Assembly: GCA_006218055.1 (NCBI GenBank)
Contig: VBWD01000006.1
Span: 1 to 48,384, forward strand
From: Gallionellaceae bacterium
Lineage (GTDB): Bacteria > Pseudomonadota > Gammaproteobacteria > Burkholderiales > Gallionellaceae
Reading direction: 5' to 3'
DNA length: 48,384 nt
The notes under the pieces were generated by a model. That model was not told the origin of the DNA and ran no database searches. It saw only the letters and a program-made list of their open reading frames with translations. This document shows positions 18,300 through 27,597 of this stretch, piece by piece. A program made the position numbers and the translations under genes. Numbering within the stretch: position 1 is the stretch's first letter; every line of letters begins with the position of its first letter.

Positions 18300-18641
18300 T
18301 CAGCATTGGATCAAGTCGGAAACAGACTTGGCTCGCCTGAGTTTGTCTACACCATTGTCGATGTGGGCGGCGAGGATGAGTTGAGCTTCTCTTGAGGTAA
18401 GGTCGCCATGTGATTGTCGGATGAGCGCTTCGTAGAGAGCACTTGCGTCTCCTAGGAGGGTAGGAAGATTGAATTCTGAGCCATTGAGATCGGTGCTTTT
18501 GGGGTTTGCTTTGTGTTTTTCCTCTAGGGACATTGTTAATGCTATACGGCATAGGATGTTAGGGGTAACACCTGTCTTGGCTTTTACTTGTTTAAGCAGT
18601 TCAGTGGCTCGTTTTGAGATATGTACGCGATTAGGAAGCAT
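18300..18641 (-). CDS. dndE: DNA sulfur modification protein DndE
   Basis: The 113-aa protein (MLPNRVHISKRATELLKQVK...) matches DndE: an N-terminal RVHISKRATELLKQ-x-K, then T-G-[VI]-TPNILCRIA, LNGSEFNLPTLLGDASALYEALIRQ and a C-terminal LAAHIDNGVDKLR. DndE binds nicked DNA and acts with DndC and DndD in the phosphorothioation complex. The first start, TTG at 18647, is possible, but the ATG at 18641 fits better with the aaagga ribosome-binding site. It overlaps the end of dndD by 11 bases and is the last gene of the operon. Confidence 0.93.
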   Translation of the reverse strand: MLPNRVHISKRATELLKQVKAKTGVTPNILCRIALTMSLEEKHKANPKSTDLNGSEFNLPTLLGDASALYEALIRQSHGDLTSREAQLILAAHIDNGVDKLRRAKSVSDLIQC

Positions 18642-20664
18642 GGGCAATTGTTCCTTTGTTATCTAAATTGGATTCCCAAAAATATCCTTCTTTAATTGCA
18701 GAGGTCCCCTCCAATGCGTCATAGTTAATGTGATAGCAATGCGAGATGTTTTTCCTGAGGTCACCATAGAGGTGCATGTCCACTTCGGTGTCTGTGGAAA
18801 GGATGATGACCTGATGGCTGGCTTGCGGGAAATAATTGTTGATGAGTTTCTCGCGGTGATGGCTGTCAAGCCTACCCAGCGGGGTATCGATAATAATTGG
18901 AAGCATACGTCCGGATGTTTTGGCTAGGGCCTCAAGCATGGCGATCGCGTAGATTTGTTTTTCCCCTGCGGAGAGATTACGTTTTGAAATACTCTTGCCG
19001 CTTTTGTTGAAGAGATGAACCTCGAATGTTGTTGGGTCGATCTGGGCGCTGACAATTGCGTCGGTCTTCCTTGCTAAATGTGAGAATGTCTTTGCAAACT
19101 CTTGTTCAAGTTTAACGATTTTGCGTTTTGTCATTTCTTCAGCAAAATCAGTCAGAACATCTATAGTGCATTTGGCGAGATTGGTTCCTGAACCCTGTGT
19201 TTCACCACTTATAAGCGACTCCTCTAGACGTCGTATCCTGCGAATCATTTCGATCGCTTTCCAAGTATAACGACGAGCAAGTTCAAGGTGAAGGTTACGC
19301 TCGGATGTGAGCTGAATAATTTCCTCATTCTTTGCCTGGATGGCATCAATACTTGATTTCAGAGATTCTTGATCTGGTGCGCGTTCAATTTGCAGGCTAA
19401 CTTTTCCGAGTTCTTCATCCAAGGTGTCAAGCTGCAGTCGGATTGCACTTGATTGAGCCTTAACGTGTGACAGTGATTCATCAACCCAGCTTTCAAGTTG
19501 AATGCTGTCCTTTCCGGTAAGGTCGTGGGAAAGTTTAATCGCTTTCAGATTAGTAGGCCTGACAACCAGATCGGCGAACACGGCTTTTACTTTCTGGAGT
19601 GCATCAGACGTTTTTTGCTTAGGGACGAACTCGGTTATGACCGAGTTCACTCGATTCAGCCGATGGCTGAAAGCCTTGGAAACAGTCTCCCATTCTTTAA
19701 GCGATCTTTCTCGCAGCAACTGGTCCTTTAGCTGCTGCATTAGCTTCGGGGAAAGAGATGTTGGATAGAGCCCGCCTAGGTGCTCTCTTGCTTCGGCTTC
19801 GAGTTGCTTTTTCTCTACGATGAGTTTGTCCCGGCGCGTCTTTAGCACTTGTCGTGAAAGTGCCCATGCTCCGCCTCTTGATGCGAGAGTTTCTTCAAGT
19901 CTGCCGCGCTGTTCTTGTGCGGCTGTTAGCTTTGCCAATAGCTGCTGAGAGATATCTTCTTCGGAAGAGATGGCTTGCTTAAGTTCTGTGTATTCCACCT
20001 CGTATTGATCGAGTAGGGCTTTCGTATCTTCTGGCAGCGATTTGCTATTTTGACGTCGAATATGGATATGGAGATCACTCTTCAGGCGCTCTATTATGTC
20101 TAGGCCAAGAAGTTTTCGGATTGCATCGCGGAGAGCAACATCGCCGCCTTCTTCAGCTAAGCTGGCAATCTTCTCTCCGTCAAAAAAGAAGAGTTCTGAT
20201 ACACCAAGCGGGATGAGTTCATTCAGGAAGGCTTGGCATTGCTCATGAGTAAATTCCGGTATCGGTTCTCCATCTTGGAAGATGGTGAGTGTCTCTTTAA
20301 CCTGTTTGCCAGATACTGTCCAAGAGCGAACAACTTTGTAGCGGAGCGGCTTGCCGAGTTTGTAGAAGAGAAATTCAAGGCATATGTGCGCACCTGCCTG
20401 TGCTATTGGCGCATGTGGGTTGCGATGGATTTTAGAGGTCAGATATTCATCATAGGTCTTTTGACCTGTAGCGTATCCGAGCGCCTGCTTGCCATAAATG
20501 GCGAGTCTGATTGCTGCGAGAATGGTGGTCTTGCCAGTACCATTTAATCCCCCGAAAAGAATAATCGGGCGCGTATTATTGTATTTTTTTCGAGGAGTAA
20601 GATCGATCGCGTGTTCGCCCCGAAACAACCCGAAGTCGCAGAGTGTGAGGGATTCAAGCAGCAT
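18631..20664 (-). CDS. dndD: DNA sulfur modification ATPase DndD
   Basis: The 677-aa SMC/Rad50-like ATPase has Walker A GLNGTGKTT (39-47), long coiled-coil arms (about 190-520) and a C-terminal ABC signature LSAGEKQIYAIAMLEALA followed by Walker B LPIIIDTPLGRLD and an H-loop-like ILSTDTEVD. DndD supplies ATPase and nicking-related activity to the DndCDE complex. Start and length agree with the family (about 660 aa). It overlaps dndC by 11 bases and dndE by 11, indicating one translationally coupled operon. Confidence 0.95.
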   Translation of the reverse strand: MLLESLTLCDFGLFRGEHAIDLTPRKKYNNTRPIILFGGLNGTGKTTILAAIRLAIYGKQALGYATGQKTYDEYLTSKIHRNPHAPIAQAGAHICLEFLFYKLGKPLRYKVVRSWTVSGKQVKETLTIFQDGEPIPEFTHEQCQAFLNELIPLGVSELFFFDGEKIASLAEEGGDVALRDAIRKLLGLDIIERLKSDLHIHIRRQNSKSLPEDTKALLDQYEVEYTELKQAISSEEDISQQLLAKLTAAQEQRGRLEETLASRGGAWALSRQVLKTRRDKLIVEKKQLEAEAREHLGGLYPTSLSPKLMQQLKDQLLRERSLKEWETVSKAFSHRLNRVNSVITEFVPKQKTSDALQKVKAVFADLVVRPTNLKAIKLSHDLTGKDSIQLESWVDESLSHVKAQSSAIRLQLDTLDEELGKVSLQIERAPDQESLKSSIDAIQAKNEEIIQLTSERNLHLELARRYTWKAIEMIRRIRRLEESLISGETQGSGTNLAKCTIDVLTDFAEEMTKRKIVKLEQEFAKTFSHLARKTDAIVSAQIDPTTFEVHLFNKSGKSISKRNLSAGEKQIYAIAMLEALAKTSGRMLPIIIDTPLGRLDSHHREKLINNYFPQASHQVIILSTDTEVDMHLYGDLRKNISHCYHINYDALEGTSAIKEGYFWESNLDNKGTIAHAS

Positions 20665-22159
20665 GGGATTTTAGCTTTTCATATTCAATATATTGTGCCT
20701 GCAGTTCATTTTCTTCCTTGTCGATATAGTGCAGTTTCTTGCTGGCGACTTGGTGTTTCTGCATGATCTCTTCTAGCGCCCCCCAGTCCTGGTTGAGGAT
20801 ATGTCCTAGGCGATCAAAAATAAACGATCTTTTGCTAAGCCCATCCATGGATAGCTCTAGCTCGATCAATTTCATAATGAGTGCTGCAGGTACCTTATGC
20901 TTGGCTTCCAACTCTGCGAGCAGATCGGAGTCGAGCTTGGTGAATGCGCCTGCATCACTTTCCGCCCATTCGTGATCCTTGCCCAAGGCCTCTCGATAGA
21001 TTTTGGGTACGCTGTCATCCCAGTCCGGTTCGTTCGGGTCATAGATCCAGGCGTTACGTATTTCTTCGAGCTCATCAACAGTAATTAACTCAAGGTTTGG
21101 ATCATGCTTTTGAATCTTTTTTTGGATTTTGAGCAGCTTGGAGAGAAGTTCTTTTCTGTATGACAGCCAATAGGGGCCGGGTATAAATTTAAGCCCATCC
21201 TCAGAGTCTGTGCTGGTTACTTTTCCTGTGCGGCGTTTGAAATTGCGAAATTGATTCTTGTTTTCTGGGATTGTGGTGTTAAAGAGCTGGTTTCGGAAAT
21301 CCTGTAACGGTACGAGCCAGGTATGACCACTCTCAATTAGGCCATCCATGGCCTTGTCCTTGGAGACGACGGTGCAAACCCAGCAGCCGAAGCGCGAGTT
21401 GCCACAAGATGGGGTGCTAGTGTCAATCACTAAAGGACACTCGCCGGCGTTCGAGTCTTTATATAGATCGAACAAGGCTTGGTGATTGCCGCCCCAAGGA
21501 GCTTCGCCTGTGAATAGAAACTCCCAGACGTCGTCAGCCGTCCAATCTTCGATTGGGGTATATACGTAAGCACTAGGAAGCGAGCTGTGTTTTGCTAAGC
21601 GCTTACCTTCGATTTTATGTTTACGCATAACTTGAGCGCGGGAACTGCTTTCGGCGATTCGAGATCCAAGCACAACGACTACCTCACCGAATTCGGCGAC
21701 TCGACCGAGAATAAACTCGCTGACGGGGTTTATCTTCAAGCGTTCGGTGCACCAGCGAAACTGGCGGGTCGGTGCGGGATATCCTTTGCCGATTAGATTC
21801 ACCCAAAAGGTTTCAGTGACGTTGGGGGTGACCTGTTGCACGTGAAGGTTGATCCCATGTTTGGAGGCACTATTTTTGATTTTTTCTAGAGTGCCAATGA
21901 TGAGCCCTACTACAACAGGTGTTTCAACAAGGGTGTCGGACGAAACAACAAAGACTGGCTTCTGCCGTTCGGCTTCAGGTAGTGCTAGTAGCGCGAGATA
22001 GACCAGTTGCAGAATGGCTGTTGAATCTTTACCACCGCTATAGCCAATTACCCAAGGACGGTTGTCAGCTTTATAGAGGGTATGAATCTCGTTGATGTAG
22101 TGCTGGATAGGTTGGCCAGCAATCTCTGTTTCAACGGGGAAGTTGATTGTTGCGCTCAC
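20654..22159 (-). CDS. dndC: DNA sulfur modification ATP pyrophosphatase DndC
   Basis: DndC activates the DNA backbone and transfers sulfur with its [4Fe-4S] cluster. The 501-aa protein has the PP-loop SGGKDST (41-47). The conserved cluster cysteines are C137 (FRWCTERLK), C252, C259 and C262 (SCGNSRFGCWVC), with an additional C241. It starts with GTG at 22159, overlapping the dndB stop by 4 bases (GTGA). The C-terminal ~200 residues are helical and charged. It looks complete. Confidence 0.96.
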   Translation of the reverse strand: MSATINFPVETEIAGQPIQHYINEIHTLYKADNRPWVIGYSGGKDSTAILQLVYLALLALPEAERQKPVFVVSSDTLVETPVVVGLIIGTLEKIKNSASKHGINLHVQQVTPNVTETFWVNLIGKGYPAPTRQFRWCTERLKINPVSEFILGRVAEFGEVVVVLGSRIAESSSRAQVMRKHKIEGKRLAKHSSLPSAYVYTPIEDWTADDVWEFLFTGEAPWGGNHQALFDLYKDSNAGECPLVIDTSTPSCGNSRFGCWVCTVVSKDKAMDGLIESGHTWLVPLQDFRNQLFNTTIPENKNQFRNFKRRTGKVTSTDSEDGLKFIPGPYWLSYRKELLSKLLKIQKKIQKHDPNLELITVDELEEIRNAWIYDPNEPDWDDSVPKIYREALGKDHEWAESDAGAFTKLDSDLLAELEAKHKVPAALIMKLIELELSMDGLSKRSFIFDRLGHILNQDWGALEEIMQKHQVASKKLHYIDKEENELQAQYIEYEKLKSHAA

Positions 22160-23247
22160 TTCGTAAGTCCTTTTTCAAGTTTGGCTTCTTCGGGTTTTAA
22201 GGACACACCGAGATAATTTTTGATGAGGTTTGCAGTTAATGCAACATTGGTTGTGGCTTTACTAATGCGACCATGGACCATTGCACGGCCTTCCCAAAGT
22301 TGAGTATTGGATCGTGACCAGTCGATCTTAGATAGTTTTTGGAGACGTCTTTTCCAATCTTTTGGGTGCTCCGCGAGCAAATCAGCACCCACTAAGCCTA
22401 GTGCATGAAGTGCTACCCCGTGTGCATGGATAAAGTTCTGCCTTAAGTCTGCGGTAGCAACTGTTCTTTCTCGAGCACGCTTCCAATCCGGAATGTGCTC
22501 TGCGACGGCATCCCAGAACTCACGGGCGATGTTTTTTTCCTGATCGGATATTACGCTGGCGTTCGACTTGCGTAGGAGCGCCCGGTTAGCATGTTTGATT
22601 CCGCTCAAGGTAAACAGCTTAATTGAGCGATTAGAGATGGTGGATTTTTCCATTTCAGTGAGCCCAATAAAAGCCACGCACGAATTGGCTAAATATCGAG
22701 CTAGTTCAGAGCTTGCATCGCGGTGATCGTAGAGTGTGCCGAGAGAATTGCTCGGCCGGATTGCGTATTTATTGAGGTCTGCAAACATCTGCTGGCTACG
22801 AATAAGGCCAGCGTCAACGAAAAACAATACCGGAATATTGTCCTGGGCGAGCGCTGGATTTTCTTTTAAAGCATCTTCGATGGCTGCGCGCCTATGTTGT
22901 CCATCGTTGATAAGAATATTTACATCCATCGGGATGCTTAGGGCTCCCAAATTGCTTGCTGGGCCGGTATCGGAATAAGGCTGAAAGGTTACATTGGTAG
23001 CATCAACTGATGCAGTTAATGCTGAAAGTATGTAGCTTTTGGGATTTTCGACGAGATAAGAGGCAATTTCAGGGATTCTTGCGCGATTTAAAGTGCGCTG
23101 AGCACGCAGCTCAGGAGGGACTTCCTCCCCATTGAAGACGAAGATCTTTGGGACAATCTTCATAGGGCACATGGCCACATAAAACACGCGCCCAGCTTGC
23201 ACTCCTCGAATCGCTGGGAATGAGTGCGAATACCCTGTATCGTTCAT
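22156..23247 (-). CDS. dndB: DNA sulfur modification protein DndB (DGQHR domain)
   Basis: The 363-aa protein from the ATG at 23247 begins YSHSFPAIRGVQAGRVFYVAMCPMK and has the DGQHR signature at 115-119 (ILINDGQHRRAAIEDAL), followed by MFADLNKYAIRPSNSLGTLYDHRD. This is classical DndB. DndB is not essential for sulfur modification but limits or tunes its frequency and has been linked to transcription control. It is the first gene of the dndBCDE operon, whose promoter region with GGAAGTTA-type repeats lies directly upstream and is shared with the divergent genes. Confidence 0.95.
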   Translation of the reverse strand: MNDTGYSHSFPAIRGVQAGRVFYVAMCPMKIVPKIFVFNGEEVPPELRAQRTLNRARIPEIASYLVENPKSYILSALTASVDATNVTFQPYSDTGPASNLGALSIPMDVNILINDGQHRRAAIEDALKENPALAQDNIPVLFFVDAGLIRSQQMFADLNKYAIRPSNSLGTLYDHRDASSELARYLANSCVAFIGLTEMEKSTISNRSIKLFTLSGIKHANRALLRKSNASVISDQEKNIAREFWDAVAEHIPDWKRARERTVATADLRQNFIHAHGVALHALGLVGADLLAEHPKDWKRRLQKLSKIDWSRSNTQLWEGRAMVHGRISKATTNVALTANLIKNYLGVSLKPEEAKLEKGLTK

Positions 23248-23276
23248 CAAAAGTATATTGAAGCAAAAAAAAACGT

Positions 23277-23329
23277 GGAAGTTAATTATACTCTAGTGGA
23301 AGTCATTCCTATTGTCAATAATAACTTCC
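23277..23329. promoter_or_regulatory. Candidate operator/promoter region between dndB and the divergent module
   Basis: GGAAGTTA at 23277-23284 and its reverse complement TAACTTCC at 23322-23329 flank a central imperfect palindrome GGAAGTCATTCC (23298-23309). The half-site GGAAGT thus occurs at 23277 and 23298 (21 bases, two helical turns) and inverted at 23324. On the minus strand a consensus -10 box TATAAT (23285-23290) lies inside this array, upstream of dndB. On the plus strand TTGTCA (23313-23318) followed by TATATG-like sequence could serve the opposite genes. One regulator could therefore control both transcripts. The 166-bp region has no other feature. Confidence 0.55.
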
Positions 23330-23415
23330 AATTTATATGTGAAATGCGTCGCATTATGTGAAAGAAAAACTTCTTCATTAGTTTTTGCTGACCGGTTCTT
23401 CAATAGGAATTAAAC

Positions 23416-25638
23416 GTGACAGACGGTTCCAATCGTAACGAACTCTTTCAACTCGCCAATATGTACGGAGGTTCAACGCGGCTCCGCAATTCACTGAGGG
23501 TTGCTCAAAATGATGGGTTGTTAGAGGGGATATCTGTTCAGGACGTCCTTAGTAATGACGCCAAGGTTATTAGTCTTCTCCGAGATATACCAAACTTCGG
23601 AGCCAAGTGCTTGGCAGAGTTGAGGGATCTAGCGAAGCGCGTGTGCCCGGACGAAGAATATGGTGCCATTTCGACAGTAGCCGATTCAAATGTCTACCCG
23701 CAGCCCTTGGCGAGTACTCAAAACGCGGTAACCAATGTTTCAGAGCCATCAATTTCATGCCCTGCGGAAGCGCTTCAGATCTTGTCTGGAAATGCAGAGC
23801 AGATAATTCGAATGCGGCTTGGGTTGGATGGCGATGATCCGAGAACCCTTGCTTTGATTGGAAGCCTTAAGGGGGTTACGCGCGAGCGTATTCGCCAGAT
23901 CGAGGCCAAATCTATTGGGAAGCTAAAGAGAAGTTTCCGGAATACCTTTTCTCGTCATCTGCAGCGCGATCAGATGCTCATATTGTCCCGGCTAGCTACT
24001 CATCAAGTCATCCGATATCGCGAGGAGAACCAGTTGTTCCTCGCGCTTGATGCAGACTCGCGCCTCATGATCGCAGTCGCGTATGGAAGTGTTCACGCTT
24101 GGCTTGATGAAGTATGCAAACGGTCTAAGAATGGATGGCTTTTACCGAGCATATCAAGCGATGCATTTGATCTTGCTCAGTGCTGGCTGAATGAGCAATT
24201 AACCAGTGCCCAACTTCCCTGCATGTTGGCCTCAATCTTTTTGAAACATGGGGCACCTCCTGAAGAGGCGCTCAGGGCTGTTTTTGCACTTTCATCAAAC
24301 CTTAGCGTAAGCGGAAATTACCTTTTAAGAAGATGCTCTGGCAGAGCTAGGCGAGCTGTCAGATGTCATGAATTGATGAGGCAACGTGGTGGGCACAATT
24401 CAATAAGCGTCGCGGCACTACGAGAGATCTATTTGAGGTCATTTCAAGATGATCAGTGTTCGTCCAGAGACTTAGTGATTGTGCTGTCGGATAACCCCCA
24501 CCTGTTTTTAAATCAATATGAAGCAGGTTGGTGTGCCATTGGTCCATCTGATTTCAACCGAACCCCAGTCGAGTTCATTGAGTATCCTCAGGAAGGTGTA
24601 GAGGAGGGAAGCGCGGATGACGAAGACGAGGCAGCCGCGTCAGACGATGAAACGCTTCGCGGCACGCTGGCTCAAATTCTTCTTGAGTATGGACCGCAAA
24701 GCTTCAATGACTTGCGTCGTCTTTTTGTGGATCGCGTGGGTTCGAAATATTCACGAGCAAGCGTTGGCCCGACGTTGCTTATGTACGACGATTTCGTGCG
24801 AATTGGCCCCGGCATTTATGCGCACAGGCTACATTTCCAAGACCAAGAAAAAATAGAAATTGCATCAAATCGACTGCTGCTGAACAAGATCCAATTGGAA
24901 ATATTTTGCAGAGCAATTTGGGCCGGCGAATCACCGAGCAGTTATATTCTTTGGTCCCCTCATATGCAGGTACGATGGGCTGACTGGGCATTGCAAACAA
25001 ATCAGAAACAATTGCTGTCATCACTACTTGCTGTGTGTGATGTAGAGAGCTGGCCGATCAAGGCTGGTGATCGAATTCGCTGGACAAGACTCAAAGATCG
25101 CGAGAGTGTCTATTTGCTCGAAGAACAGCCTCCCCCACTGTCAGCAAAAAACCCGTCATTTCGGGAATTCTTTTCTGCAGCAGTACTGGCTGTTAACGCT
25201 GGTCGAATAAGTTGGATGAGTATAAATCGTGCTAGTGGTTGTCGAGTGGACGACCGTCACGCCGTGTCATGCCTGGCGCTACTTATGGCGGCGGGAATTG
25301 TAGAGCCCGCGATGCACTGGCAACAAGAGCATGTATGTACTGGTAGTCATGCTATCGGGATAGTGGGTTCTTTAATGAGCATGGTTTGGCGCGATGCAAC
25401 GACACACTGGACAAAATCTATACTGATATCTTGTCGAAATAACTATGAAGCTCTTTTGGAGCCGGGCTGGACTGTCGATCAAGGAGTGCCTGCTCTATTA
25501 GATAGATTGAGTCAGGCCGTTGCTTTTGATGAAGTGCCAGGGACGGCGGAGGCACCGCAAATCGATGAATACGAGCTGTTGAAGAAACAGCTGAAGGATG
25601 AGCTGTCTCTTGATCGATTGCGAGACCGTGTGAAGTGA
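23416..25638 (+). CDS. Sigma-70 region 4-like / HARE-HTH-like DNA-binding protein
   Basis: The 740-aa protein starts with GTG at 23416 (ribosome-binding site taggaat). Residues 50-75 (VISLLRDIPNFGAKCLAELRDL) resemble a helix-hairpin-helix as in the RNA polymerase alpha C-terminal domain. Residues 132-172 (RMRLGLDGDDPRTLALIGSL then GVTRERIRQIEAKSIGKLKR) closely match sigma-70 region 4. An acidic stretch (about 400-415) is followed by a HARE-HTH-like winged domain (LAQILLEYGPQSFNDLRRLF...IGPGIYAHRL, about 418-475). No sigma region 2 and no nuclease motif are seen, so it is not a complete sigma factor. It heads the gene set divergent from dndB. It may be a DNA reader or a regulator. Confidence 0.75.
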   Translation: MTDGSNRNELFQLANMYGGSTRLRNSLRVAQNDGLLEGISVQDVLSNDAKVISLLRDIPNFGAKCLAELRDLAKRVCPDEEYGAISTVADSNVYPQPLASTQNAVTNVSEPSISCPAEALQILSGNAEQIIRMRLGLDGDDPRTLALIGSLKGVTRERIRQIEAKSIGKLKRSFRNTFSRHLQRDQMLILSRLATHQVIRYREENQLFLALDADSRLMIAVAYGSVHAWLDEVCKRSKNGWLLPSISSDAFDLAQCWLNEQLTSAQLPCMLASIFLKHGAPPEEALRAVFALSSNLSVSGNYLLRRCSGRARRAVRCHELMRQRGGHNSISVAALREIYLRSFQDDQCSSRDLVIVLSDNPHLFLNQYEAGWCAIGPSDFNRTPVEFIEYPQEGVEEGSADDEDEAAASDDETLRGTLAQILLEYGPQSFNDLRRLFVDRVGSKYSRASVGPTLLMYDDFVRIGPGIYAHRLHFQDQEKIEIASNRLLLNKIQLEIFCRAIWAGESPSSYILWSPHMQVRWADWALQTNQKQLLSSLLAVCDVESWPIKAGDRIRWTRLKDRESVYLLEEQPPPLSAKNPSFREFFSAAVLAVNAGRISWMSINRASGCRVDDRHAVSCLALLMAAGIVEPAMHWQQEHVCTGSHAIGIVGSLMSMVWRDATTHWTKSILISCRNNYEALLEPGWTVDQGVPALLDRLSQAVAFDEVPGTAEAPQIDEYELLKKQLKDELSLDRLRDRVK

Positions 25639-25667
25639 AAAAACGACATCTTTAGGTAACTTGAATA

Positions 25668-27596
25668 ATGACAGAAATATCAGATCAGATTCGGCAGTTG
25701 CATGATGTCTATAGAACGGGTGTCAGCGATCTGGCTACGGACTTTTTTGGCCCTTGCTTGGCGGAGTGCACTAACTACAGGCGGGCCGCTGGATATTTTT
25801 CCAGTTCTGCACTTAAGACTTGGGCGCAGGGACTGCCGAGGCTTCTTAGAAATGATGCAAAAATACATTTATTGATTTCGCCGGAACTAAGCTCCCAGGA
25901 CTTTCGAACCCTTGAAACCGCAGTTAACGATGACACTAGACGTGAAGTGTTGCAGTCTGCAGCAGACCACTTAATTGAAGAGGCAATGCGTTTTGCGTCC
26001 GATCCAGAGGATAAGCAACTTCGCTTACGCCTCTTCTGTTGGCTGGTTGCATCGGGGTATTTGGAGATTCGATTTGTAATTCCGAAACATGTTGAAGATG
26101 CCGGCATATTCCACGACAAATGCGGGATCTTTGATTTCTCATCAGGAGATGTTGTTGCCTTCACCGGTTCCGCAAATGAAACGATTTCTGGCCATCGCCG
26201 TAACATAGAACGAGTGCATGTCTTCCGTAGCTGGATTCCGGCAGATTCGGGACGTTTGGAAGCTACGGTAGATGATTTTGAGATGATGTGGCATCAACGC
26301 GACGACACACTCATTGTCATGCCACTTTCAGCCAAGAGCCTAAACAGTATTAAAACTCACGCCCCATCAGGCAGACCTGATTTTTCGAAGCCGAGTCCAG
26401 TTCCTCCAAAAGTAAACAAATGGCGACACCAAGATGCGGCACTGGAGGCATTTATTGCTAGTCGAGCCGGCATCCTTGAAATGGCAACGGGGACAGGTAA
26501 GACGCGCACATCTCTTAAAATATTGGCTCGGTTAATTGAAGATAAGAAAATCGACTGTGCAATCATTTGCACGGATGGAAATGACCTACTGGCTCAATGG
26601 CATCAAGAGATATTGACTTGGGGGAGAGGTATTGGGCTTCCTTGGAGTGTATTTCGGCATTTCGGGCCGTTTCACGAGCGCGAGTTATTCTTGACTGATC
26701 CAATCCAGGCGCTGATTGTCATTTCCAGACTACAGTTGCCTCGTCTTCTGAATCAATATCCGCCAACTGAGCGAGCTCGATGCATAATCATTCATGACGA
26801 AGTGCATGGATTAGGGTCTGAATCAAACGTGGCAGCGCTTCGCGGCGAACATCAACATTTCGGTTATAGATTGGGCTTAAGCGCTACCCCTGAACGTACA
26901 TATGATAAGGATGGAACTGACTTCATCCTGCAAGAGTTAGGGCCGGTCATTTTTCGGTTTGGTTTGGAAGAGGCGATCGCACGAGGAATTTTGTGCGAAA
27001 TGGAATATGTACCTCTCCCATACCAACTTTCTGATGAAGATCGTAGACGTCTTCAATCTGTGCATGCAAGACGCGCAGCTAGTGCACAAAGTGGCACTCC
27101 AATGTCGGACGAGGAGTTCTACAATGAGCTAGCGCGTGTCTATAAGACAGCAGAATACAAGCCGTTAGTTTTTAATAGTTACGTGCGCAACCGTCCGGAA
27201 TCGTTGGATCGCTCGATCGTGTTCGTGGATAACCGAGAATATGGGGATCGAGTACTGCAAATCATTGCCAAGTATACTCATCTGTATAGAACTTATTATG
27301 CGGAAGACGATGCGCAAGATCTGAAAACGTTTGCAGATAGTCGTATTGATTGTCTTATTACTTGTCATCGCATTTCTCAAGGAATCGATATTCGTAGTCT
27401 AACTACCGTGGTGTTGTTTGCATCAGCGCGCGCTAGATTGGAGACCATACAGCGAATTGGGCGCTGCCTTCGATCGGATCCTGATGTGCCTGATAAATGC
27501 GCCTTAGTTGTCGATTTTGTACTAGACGATTTTGAAGCAGATACTGAGCGATGCGCATGGTTAACGTCCCTGTCACAAATTAAGAGGAGCGAATAG
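25668..27596 (+). CDS. PLD-like nuclease fused to SF2 (DEVH) helicase
   Basis: The 642-aa protein has an N-terminal phospholipase-D-type domain (about 20-200) with H149-D-K151 (FHDKCGIFDF) and the TGSANET segment at 166-172, i.e. one HxK-x(n)-GS-x-N-E motif as in PLD nucleases. An SF2 helicase follows: Walker A ATGTGKT (273-279), motif II DEVH (377-380), LGLSATPERTYDKDG (motif III region) and a C-terminal TCHRISQGIDIRSL...QRIGRCLR (motifs V and VI). The combination suggests DNA translocation coupled to cleavage, as in restriction effectors. It lies 29 bases after the sigma-like gene. Here it could replace DndH, the helicase of the usual DndFGH set. Confidence 0.85.
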   Translation: MTEISDQIRQLHDVYRTGVSDLATDFFGPCLAECTNYRRAAGYFSSSALKTWAQGLPRLLRNDAKIHLLISPELSSQDFRTLETAVNDDTRREVLQSAADHLIEEAMRFASDPEDKQLRLRLFCWLVASGYLEIRFVIPKHVEDAGIFHDKCGIFDFSSGDVVAFTGSANETISGHRRNIERVHVFRSWIPADSGRLEATVDDFEMMWHQRDDTLIVMPLSAKSLNSIKTHAPSGRPDFSKPSPVPPKVNKWRHQDAALEAFIASRAGILEMATGTGKTRTSLKILARLIEDKKIDCAIICTDGNDLLAQWHQEILTWGRGIGLPWSVFRHFGPFHERELFLTDPIQALIVISRLQLPRLLNQYPPTERARCIIIHDEVHGLGSESNVAALRGEHQHFGYRLGLSATPERTYDKDGTDFILQELGPVIFRFGLEEAIARGILCEMEYVPLPYQLSDEDRRRLQSVHARRAASAQSGTPMSDEEFYNELARVYKTAEYKPLVFNSYVRNRPESLDRSIVFVDNREYGDRVLQIIAKYTHLYRTYYAEDDAQDLKTFADSRIDCLITCHRISQGIDIRSLTTVVLFASARARLETIQRIGRCLRSDPDVPDKCALVVDFVLDDFEADTERCAWLTSLSQIKRSE

Positions 27597-27597
27597 G

